From Planctomycetaceae bacterium (GTDB lineage Bacteria > Planctomycetota > Planctomycetia > Pirellulales > Thermoguttaceae), in contig DOMV01000270.1 of assembly GCA_003509805.1 (NCBI GenBank), forward strand, positions 1-8,770: a stretch of 8,770 nucleotides of DNA, given 5' to 3'. A program made the translations under genes and the position numbers. Shown piece by piece: positions 1 through 4,684 of this stretch (positions are counted from its first letter, which is position 1; the number at the start of each line of letters is the position of its first letter). The notes beneath the pieces were generated by a model. It saw nothing but the letters and a program-made list of their open reading frames with translations. It made no database searches and had not been told where the DNA came from.

Positions 1-46
1 CGGGCGATCGTGCGCGGGAACGGGTTCATGCCGTTTACGGTATAAT
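1..46 (+). repeat. R-family repeat, tail only (copy R1, cut by window edge)
   Basis: The first 46 bases align with the tails of the two full R copies at 3092-3137 and 4631-4672. Shared features are GGCGAT, then GCGCGGGA, then GCCGTTTACGG. ATGCCG (28-33), loop TTTA and CGGTAT (38-43) form a six-pair hairpin with one G-T (G-U in RNA) pair; the same position in R2 is a G-C pair. A TATAAT string (41-46) overlaps the hairpin arm but has no -35 partner at the right distance. The rest of the gap up to 155 holds nothing I can identify. Confidence 0.7.
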
Positions 47-155
47 GCCCACAACACCGCCAATACCTCTTGATTCGCCCAATCCCGTCGTCACCATAGT
101 CGTCCCAGTTTCCTTTCGTCTGTCATCTGGGGCGTATTTGCCCGTGTGAAATCCC

Positions 156-1265
156 ATGGAACGCCAACCGCGAATCACGCTCTCCATCGGCAGCCAGCGC
201 TGGGTCGATTGGAACGTCGAAAATACGATGGAACCGGATATCGGCGAAGAGTTGCTGGAAAATTTCCGGCAACGTACCCGCAATATGACACTGATTCTCC
301 GGCCGGGCGACCGCTTGTCCCATTACGCGGATCGACACGGAATTCCCCATCTGGCGCTTCCTCCGGAACTGTATCAATCCCACAGCGTCCTGAAACAGCG
401 GTTCCGGGACGATACGTGGGCGCGAAACGACTCCCTGGTCGAATGGATACGGCGCTACGAGGCGACGGCCCCGGATCTCGGGCTCGTTTTTCTCGGTGAA
501 ACCTGGATTCCTCCGCGAATATTCCGTATCCCGAAACACGGGTTTTGGAATTTTCATCCGGGGCCGCTGCCGCACTGGGGAGGATACCTCCCGGAATTCA
601 TGATGCTTTTGAACGATGAAAAAGAAGCCCGGGGGACGCTCCACCGGGTCGATGACGATTTCGACCACGGCGCGATCCTTGCCTACACGCAAGAATTACG
701 GATACCCGAATTTGCCGTTCCGCACCAACTGATGCGGGATATTTGCCGCCTCGGTTTCGATACGTTGAACGACTGTATCGATAAAATGCGAGCCGGTCCG
801 CTCGAACCGATTTTCCCGCCCGGGCAACCCCGTGAAAACGCGAGTATGCAACGTGCGAACCGGGAAGCTCGCATTCACTGGCCGACGGATACGCACCGGA
901 AAATCGATTGCCGGCTCCGTGTTTTCCGAAGTTACGCTTTCGAACCGAATTCGCCCGTTCATCCGCTCCACGCATCGATCGACGGGACCGACCGTGACGT
1001 CGCGGATATCGAATGCGTTCGGGCCTCGGAAATTCCCGGTCCCTGGCTCCGGGCAGTTCCCGGGGAAACACTCGGATGCTATCGGGGAAACGGCCCTTTC
1101 ATGCACGCCCCGATTCTTCGCACGAGCGAAGGGCTGGCCGTCGTCCTGCTTGAAACAATCGAACGATCCGGAATTTCCCGATCCGCCCCTATCGTTCCGG
1201 GGCCGCGACCGCGGCAGACGAATAGGGCCGATCTGTCCCGTTCGCTCCGGCTCGCATTGTCGTGA
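156..1265 (+). CDS. Formyltransferase-family protein (methionyl-tRNA formyltransferase-like)
   Basis: A 369-residue protein of the formyl transferase fold, a family that transfers a formyl group from 10-formyltetrahydrofolate to an amine. The signature is visible: N132-F-H134 followed by PGPLPHWGG, and then a conserved TLHRVDDDFDHGAI stretch whose D170 sits in the DxG position. N132, H134 and D170 correspond to the family's Asn-His-Asp catalytic triad. A second region (about 235-340, beginning ARIHWPTDTHRKID and continuing through RVFRSY) resembles the C-terminal domain of Fmt-like enzymes. The first 60 residues are divergent and lack the usual opening Rossmann glycine motif. ATG 156 is the first possible start, because an in-frame TGA lies at 147-149; no Shine-Dalgarno is visible. 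The substrate cannot be read from the sequence: an amino sugar or another small amine is as likely as Met-tRNA. The catalytic triad looks intact. The gene stands alone and converges on the radical SAM gene. Confidence 0.82.
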   Translation: MERQPRITLSIGSQRWVDWNVENTMEPDIGEELLENFRQRTRNMTLILRPGDRLSHYADRHGIPHLALPPELYQSHSVLKQRFRDDTWARNDSLVEWIRRYEATAPDLGLVFLGETWIPPRIFRIPKHGFWNFHPGPLPHWGGYLPEFMMLLNDEKEARGTLHRVDDDFDHGAILAYTQELRIPEFAVPHQLMRDICRLGFDTLNDCIDKMRAGPLEPIFPPGQPRENASMQRANREARIHWPTDTHRKIDCRLRVFRSYAFEPNSPVHPLHASIDGTDRDVADIECVRASEIPGPWLRAVPGETLGCYRGNGPFMHAPILRTSEGLAVVLLETIERSGISRSAPIVPGPRPRQTNRADLSRSLRLALS

Positions 1266-1276
1266 CTACAGGTCGC

Positions 1277-1305
1277 GGTTCGCAAGTTCGGGTTTGCGCC
1301 ATTTT
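1277..1305 (+). terminator. Possible terminator of the formyltransferase gene
   Basis: Twelve bases after the TGA, CGCAA (1281-1285) pairs with TTGCG (1294-1298) around an 8-nt loop; GG (1277-1278) can pair with CC (1299-1300) across a TT bulge. ATTTT follows at once. The stem is short and the T-run weak, so this is a candidate only. Confidence 0.3.
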
Positions 1306-1319
1306 CCCGTGTTGCTCCC

Positions 1320-1370
1320 GATGCAATGTCAGCCGTGATGCAATGTCAGCCGCGATGCAATGTCAGCCGT
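1320..1370. repeat. 17-bp tandem repeat, three units
   Basis: Three exact-length units of GATGCAATGTCAGCCGY lie head to tail at 1320-1336, 1337-1353 and 1354-1370. They differ only in the last base (T, C, T). The array sits between the 3' ends of two convergent genes and encodes no plausible protein. There are no spacers, so it is not a CRISPR. Confidence 0.92.
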
Positions 1371-1381
1371 GTCAACAGGCG

Positions 1382-1413
1382 GTTGAGCGGGCTGTGTGTA
1401 CCCACGACTCAAC
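1382..1413 (-). terminator. Stem-loop downstream of the radical SAM gene
   Basis: GTTGAG (1382-1387) is an exact inverted repeat of CTCAAC (1408-1413), with an inner GGG/CCC pairing possible (1389-1391 with 1401-1403). Read on the minus strand, it lies about 29 bases after the stop codon of the radical SAM gene and just after the 1415-1429 motif. There is no T-run after it, so it would act as an mRNA 3' end structure or a factor-dependent terminator rather than an intrinsic one. Confidence 0.35.
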
Positions 1414-1414
1414 T

Positions 1415-1429
1415 GGCTTCGGTATAAAA
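1415..1429 (-). other. 15-bp motif at gene 3' end (copy 1)
   Basis: GGCTTCGGTATAAAA on the plus strand (TTTTATACCGAAGCC in the gene's direction) lies 12 bases beyond the stop codon of the radical SAM gene. An identical 15-mer abuts the argG stop at 3139-3153. In both places a hairpin of unrelated sequence follows in the gene's direction. Function is unknown. Confidence 0.6.
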
Positions 1430-1441
1430 AGCCCGGGCACC

Positions 1442-2860
1442 TCAGCGTATCAGGGAGGCGACTTCGGCCAGCGCCCGGTCCCGCCCGGTCGGATACAGGG
1501 CATGTTGAAGGTGTTCGTCGATCCGGTCGATCAAATCGGCTATCGCGGGGACCAGCCATTCCGGATGGGGGCGTTCGAAATCGGTGAAATCGCGGATGCT
1601 TGCAAGCTGGGGGCGGGTCAATTGACGCCGGATATCCGTGTCGTAAAGCGGGATCATCAACGGACTGGACGCGATCCGCATCGCCGGATGCCGCCGTGCC
1701 GTTTCAAGCAACAACCGGGTCGATTCACGGAGCTCCACGAGCGTCGTATGGTAATCGGCCTGGATATGGAACACCGTGTAATCCTGCCGGGTTCCGTCCA
1801 ATGCATCAAGCACTTTTTCCAGCCGGTCGAGCGTATGCCGTTTGTTCCACCGCTCCAGCATTTCCGGGTGGAACGATTCGGCCCCCAACTGGATCATCGG
1901 TTTCAAACGGTCGAACCAGGCGAACAATTCACCGTCCGGCTCCCCGTGGTCCAGCAGGGAAACCGGATTGGTTTGAAAGCTGAGCCGGTATCGCCTCGCC
2001 TGGGGCATGATCGCGAACCGCCGGAAGAAATCGACCGCCCTTTTCCGATCGAGAAAAAAATCTTCGTCGAAAATCGAAAGCCAACGCACCGGGCGCCGCT
2101 TCAGGGCCGGCATTCGCGGATCGTGGACATGTTCGTACAAAGGCCATCGGGAAACGAGCAATTTTCCCCGCGCGATCAGCCGGTCGGCCTCGCGGATTTC
2201 TTCGAGAATCTGATCGACGGTCTTGGTTCGCACGGCTCTTCCATGCAGTTGCGTACAAAACCCGCACCGGCCGGGGCAGCCGCGGCCCGCCGTCAGGTAG
2301 ACCGAATCCAGCACCGGTCCCCGCTCGAAACCTTCCAACAGCGTCCAGTCGAGCCGGTTTTCCCGCAGGATCGCTTCGGAGATACCGGGCCAAATCCTCG
2401 CTTTTCCGGGTTCTTCGGGGGGAAGATTGACGACCGCCCGACCGGCCCAGCGGTAAGCGACTCCCGGCATTTCCGGCAATCGGTCGCGTGAGCGTATTTC
2501 GGCGGCCGCTTCGAGAAACCGCACGAAGCACTCTTCCGCATCGCCGGCAAAACAATAATCGGCCCCCGTCGTTTCGAGCAACTCGACCGGGTGCGAGGTC
2601 GCGGTCGGACCGCCTAAGACGACGGTTGTTTGCGGCAAAACGCGTCGAATCGATCGGACAAGTTCCTGAACGGCCGGAAGTTGTCCTCCCTCGACCCGGA
2701 GCCCGACGACATGCGGACGGAAGTCCCGGAGCAGGCCGTCCGGCCAAGGCAGTCGAATCAGCCGGACCTGTCCCGCCCCCCGGCGTTTGGTATGGGACGC
2801 GACCTCATGCAACCCGCAGGGCCATCCGACGGAACCGAAAAGAATGCGGGGAAGAACCAT
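1442..2860 (-). CDS. B12-binding-type radical SAM protein
   Basis: A 472-residue two-domain protein. Residues about 40-125 look like the cobalamin-binding Rossmann domain of B12-type radical SAM enzymes (hydrophobic strand HVVGLRV, then TTVVLGGPTATSHP, then GADYCFAGDAEE). The canonical DxHxxG cobalamin ligand motif is not seen, which is common in this large class. The radical SAM core follows: C195xxxC199xxC202 in AGRGCPGRCGFC should bind the 4Fe-4S cluster and SAM; IFDEDFFLD (about 263-271) and LGAESFHPEMLERWNKRH (about 325-342) match later conserved blocks. The family includes methyltransferases and ring-rearranging enzymes, but the substrate cannot be predicted here. ATG 2860 is chosen; a TTG 18 bases upstream (2878) also opens the frame, but the A repeat reaches to 2869, so the upstream codons are probably non-coding. 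No SD is visible. It reads toward the formyltransferase gene and stands alone. A long frame on the opposite strand is a shadow. Confidence 0.85.
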   Translation of the reverse strand: MVLPRILFGSVGWPCGLHEVASHTKRRGAGQVRLIRLPWPDGLLRDFRPHVVGLRVEGGQLPAVQELVRSIRRVLPQTTVVLGGPTATSHPVELLETTGADYCFAGDAEECFVRFLEAAAEIRSRDRLPEMPGVAYRWAGRAVVNLPPEEPGKARIWPGISEAILRENRLDWTLLEGFERGPVLDSVYLTAGRGCPGRCGFCTQLHGRAVRTKTVDQILEEIREADRLIARGKLLVSRWPLYEHVHDPRMPALKRRPVRWLSIFDEDFFLDRKRAVDFFRRFAIMPQARRYRLSFQTNPVSLLDHGEPDGELFAWFDRLKPMIQLGAESFHPEMLERWNKRHTLDRLEKVLDALDGTRQDYTVFHIQADYHTTLVELRESTRLLLETARRHPAMRIASSPLMIPLYDTDIRRQLTRPQLASIRDFTDFERPHPEWLVPAIADLIDRIDEHLQHALYPTGRDRALAEVASLIR

Positions 2861-2868
2861 AACGCTTG

Positions 2869-2920
2869 TATACTGCAAGCCACTGAAATTTCCCGAAGTC
2901 GATTTTCGAGAAGCCCGCCC
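2869..2920 (+). repeat. Short repeat A (paired with R2)
   Basis: About 50 bases that match, in opposite orientation, the argG leader segment at 4407-4455. The core GAAATTTCCCGAAG (2885-2898) is identical to the reverse complement of 4427-4440, and similarity continues through AGAAGCC on one side and partly through TATACTG on the other. TGAAA/TTTCG can form a 5-pair stem (one wobble) around a 15-nt loop, but the outer stem present before argG is lost. It lies 8 bases upstream of the radical SAM ATG. Confidence 0.65.
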
Positions 2921-2932
2921 ATCGGCAACAAC

Positions 2933-3137
2933 ACTGTACAGAGGGTAAACGGGCGTACCAAGCGGAAAACTTATACTGGAAACGCGGTGAAGACGAACAT
3001 GTGGTCAAGTCCGCCTGCCGCACTCGCTCGCTCATCACTAACTCATGTCCACACAATCACTTAAACGGATCGTTCGAGCGGCAGGCGGCGGCAGGCGACG
3101 GTGCGCGGGAGGATGGTCATGCCGTTTACGGCATAAT
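2933..3137 (+). repeat. R-family repeat, full copy R2
   Basis: Aligns along its length with R3 (4476-4672). Conserved blocks are ACTGT; TATACTGGAAACGCG (2972-2986) then ACGAACAT; CTGCCGCACT; CTAACT; a perfect 19-base block ATCGTTCGAGCGGCAGGCG (3069-3087); GCGGGAGGAT; and GCCGTTTACGG. CCGCCTGCCGC (3011-3021) pairs perfectly with GCGGCAGGCGG (3078-3088), an 11-bp stem closing a loop of 56 bases. The right arm is duplicated in tandem (3078-3087 and 3088-3097). A second hairpin, ATGCCG-TTTA-CGGCAT, occupies 3119-3134 with six pairs. The -10-like TATACT (2972-2977) has no good -35. The repeat fills most of the gap between the radical SAM start and the argG stop. Confidence 0.85.
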
Positions 3138-3138
3138 C

Positions 3139-3153
3139 GGCTTCGGTATAAAA
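3139..3153 (-). other. 15-bp motif at gene 3' end (copy 2)
   Basis: An exact copy of the 1415-1429 motif, GGCTTCGGTATAAAA, ends one base before the complement of the argG stop codon (3154-3156). In the gene's direction it is followed by the R2 tail hairpin (3119-3134). In the first copy a different hairpin follows at about the same place. Confidence 0.6.
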
Positions 3154-4374
3154 TCAATACTCCCTGGGCCGCACTTTTCCCTGGACACGGCTCGGGAGGC
3201 CCTGGATCCGCAGGAACCCCGTCGCATCGGTCTGGTTGTAGGCGTCTCCGGCCTCCATGGTCGCGATTCCCTCATCGTACAGGGAATTCGGGCTTTTCCG
3301 GGCCGCGACGGAGATATTGCCCTTGTACAGGTCCAGGGCGACCCGGCCGGTCACGGGTTCCTGGGCATTGCGGATGAAGGCGAGCAAGGCGTCCATTTTG
3401 GCATGATACCAATAGCCGTAATACACCATTTCCGCGACCTCCGGGGCCAACCGATCCCGCAGATGCATCAGATCGCGGTCCAGCGTCAACTGCTCGACAT
3501 AACGAAGGGCGTCGTACAGGATCGTCATGCCGGGCGATTCATAAACCCCGCGACTTTTCATGCCGACAAACCGGTTTTCGACCATATCGATGATCCCGAT
3601 CCCGTTCCGGCCGCCGATTTCATTGAGTGTCGCCACGATTTTGGCCGGCGAAAGTTTCTTGCTGTTGACCTTGACCGGGATTCCGGAAACGAAATCGATC
3701 ACGACCCGTTCGACCGCGTCCGGCGCCTTTGTCGGTGTGACACACATCCCGAATTCGACGTTGTCACTCCCGGCGATATCAAGTTTTTCAAGGATTCCCG
3801 CCTCGTAGCTGATGTGGAGGCAGTTCTCATCGCTGCTGTACGGCTTCTTGAGCGAGGCTTTGATCGGGATATTTTTCTTTTCGCAGAATTGAATCATCTC
3901 GGTCCGGCCCGGGAACAGGGCGCGGAATGTCTCGTCGCGCCACGGGGCGATGATCCGGACGTCGGGATCAAGGGCCTCGGCGGCCAATTGGAAACGGCAC
4001 TGGTCGTTGCCCTTCCCGGTCGCTCCATGCACGAAACAGGTTGCGCCGACCTTGCGGGCGACTTGCAGGCAGACTTTCGAGATCAGCGGGCGGGCAATCG
4101 ACGTTCCGAGCAGGTAGACCCCTTCGTATTTCGCCTGCCACTGAAGTATCGGGAAAGCGAAATCGCGGCAAAGTTCCTCGCGGACGTCGATCAGGACACA
4201 GGATTTCGCACCGATCTTCAGCGCCTTTTCCTTGATCGCCCGGCGGTCCTCGCAGGGCTGGCCGAGATCGACGTAAACGCAATGGACATCAAACCCCTGG
4301 TCGATCAACCAGCCGACCAAAACCGAGGTGTCAAGACCGCCGCTGTAGGCGAGAACGCAGGATTTTTTACTCAT
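3154..4374 (-). CDS. argG: Argininosuccinate synthase
   Basis: ArgG condenses citrulline and aspartate using ATP to make argininosuccinate, the second-last step of arginine synthesis, in the cytoplasm. The 406-residue length is normal for the family. Hallmarks are in order: the N-type ATP pyrophosphatase loop AYSGGLDTS (9-17); YLLGTSIARPLI (87-98); HGATGKGNDQCRF (116-128); SSDENCLHISYEAGILE (180-196) in the citrulline/aspartate-binding region; and GRNGIGIIDMVENRFVGMKSRG (255-276). The protein looks complete and active. ATG 4374 is chosen because SKKSCVLAYSGG follows directly. The frame stays open to an ATG at 4455, but that codon lies between the -10 box and the predicted transcription start, so it should not be in the mRNA. 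No SD is evident. The gene appears to be transcribed alone from the promoter at 4456-4483, with a 75-nt structured leader, and no other arg gene is nearby. A 461-codon frame on the opposite strand is a shadow. Confidence 0.97.
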   Translation of the reverse strand: MSKKSCVLAYSGGLDTSVLVGWLIDQGFDVHCVYVDLGQPCEDRRAIKEKALKIGAKSCVLIDVREELCRDFAFPILQWQAKYEGVYLLGTSIARPLISKVCLQVARKVGATCFVHGATGKGNDQCRFQLAAEALDPDVRIIAPWRDETFRALFPGRTEMIQFCEKKNIPIKASLKKPYSSDENCLHISYEAGILEKLDIAGSDNVEFGMCVTPTKAPDAVERVVIDFVSGIPVKVNSKKLSPAKIVATLNEIGGRNGIGIIDMVENRFVGMKSRGVYESPGMTILYDALRYVEQLTLDRDLMHLRDRLAPEVAEMVYYGYWYHAKMDALLAFIRNAQEPVTGRVALDLYKGNISVAARKSPNSLYDEGIATMEAGDAYNQTDATGFLRIQGLPSRVQGKVRPREY

Positions 4375-4406
4375 GGAAATCGATGAAAATGGGAAGTTTT
4401 TGGGGG

Positions 4407-4450
4407 GAAGGCTTCTTGAAAGTCGGCTTCGGGAAATTTCAACAGCCTTC
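4407..4450 (-). promoter_or_regulatory. argG 5' leader hairpin (repeat B)
   Basis: GAAGGCT (4407-4413) pairs exactly with AGCCTTC (4444-4450), and inside it TTGAAA (4416-4421) pairs exactly with TTTCAA (4437-4442), leaving a 15-nt loop. The hairpin begins at the predicted +1 of the argG mRNA (about 4449), so the transcript would start inside a 13-pair stem. No U-run follows on either side, so it does not look like an intrinsic terminator. A mRNA-stability or regulatory role is inference. The same segment occurs inverted at 2869-2920. Confidence 0.6.
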
Positions 4451-4455
4451 AGCAT

Positions 4456-4483
4456 ATTATCGCACGAATGGGAAAACTGTCAA
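4456..4483 (-). promoter_or_regulatory. Sigma70-type promoter of argG
   Basis: On the minus strand TTGACA (4478-4483) is a perfect -35 box. It is followed after 16 bases by GATAAT (4456-4461, five of six consensus bases); the adjoining TAATAT at spacing 18 is an alternative. The predicted start is near 4449, 75 bases before the argG ATG. Confidence 0.75.
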
Positions 4484-4491
4484 CGGTTGAC
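4479..4491. promoter_or_regulatory. Palindrome joining two -35 boxes (possible operator)
   Basis: GTCAAC-G-GTTGAC is a perfect 13-bp palindrome centred on 4485. Its arms are the -35 boxes of the leftward argG promoter and the rightward R3 promoter, which are separated by only three bases. Two RNA polymerases could not bind at once, so the promoters should compete. A protein-binding site is possible, but two consensus -35 boxes facing apart give most of the symmetry anyway. Confidence 0.5.
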
Positions 4492-4515
4492 CGTGCCCGC
4501 CGGGAAAGGTATACT
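4487..4515 (+). promoter_or_regulatory. Sigma70-type promoter at the head of R3
   Basis: TTGACC (4487-4492) and TATACT (4510-4515) each match five of six consensus bases and have the ideal 17-base spacing. Transcription would start near 4522, inside the repeat, and run through its stems into the 4685 gene. It is therefore the likely promoter of that gene, of a structured RNA, or of both. Confidence 0.65.
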
Positions 4516-4684
4516 GGAAACGCGATAAAAACGAACATTTGCTCCCGAACATTTGCTCCAGTCTGCCTGCCGCACTTAATCGATCCTAACTTCTGTTTGT
4601 ATAATGATATACATGTATCGTTCGAGCGGCAGGCGATTATTCGCGGGAGGATTGTCAGGCCGTTTACGGTATCTACTGCGAAGC

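Larger units (their letters stand above)
4476..4672 (+). repeat. R-family repeat, full copy R3
   Basis: The second complete copy, 197 bases. Its head TATACTGGAAACGCG (4510-4524) and the 19-base block at 4617-4635 are identical to R2. GCCTGCCGC (4565-4573) pairs with GCGGCAGGC (4626-4634); the next pair is T4564 with G4635, a G-U wobble where R2 has C-G, which hints that the folded RNA is what is conserved. The tail hairpin (4657-4672) is weaker, with one mismatch and one wobble. The loop between the stem arms is AT-rich and differs from R2 except around CTAACT. It ends 12 bases before the chosen start of the 4685 gene. Confidence 0.85.

Noticed and set aside
41..46. TATAAT in the R1 tail as a promoter for the formyltransferase gene
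   Set aside because: No -35-like hexamer lies 15-19 bases upstream, and the string is part of the conserved tail hairpin; R2 has CATAAT and R3 has TATCTA.
1320..1370. Possible CRISPR array
   Set aside because: The units are 17 bp, directly adjacent, without spacers, and no cas gene is present.
1262..2491. A 409-codon plus-strand frame opposite the radical SAM gene
   Set aside because: The opposite frame has clear catalytic motifs; this one has none and begins in the tandem-repeat gap.
2861..2878. TTG start at 2878 for the radical SAM gene
   Set aside because: The A repeat covers part of these codons, and an ATG with a normal N-terminus follows at 2860.
2869..2920. Shared peptide EISRSR-SRS encoded by repeats A and B as a conserved small protein
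   Set aside because: The frames are open and most differences fall at third positions, but in B the frame would begin before the transcription start and in A it runs out of an antisense shadow; the stem-loop explains the conservation better.
3001..4386. A 461-codon open frame on the plus strand opposite argG
   Set aside because: It mirrors argG exactly, shows no recognisable domain and arises from the codon bias of a GC-rich gene.
4375..4455. N-terminal extension of argG to ATG 4455
   Set aside because: The extra 27 residues are encoded by repeat B, and the ATG lies upstream of the predicted transcription start.
4600..4605. TATAAT in the R3 loop as a -10 box
   Set aside because: The best -35 candidate matches only about three of six bases and there is no extended -10 TG; the promoter at 4487-4515 is far better.
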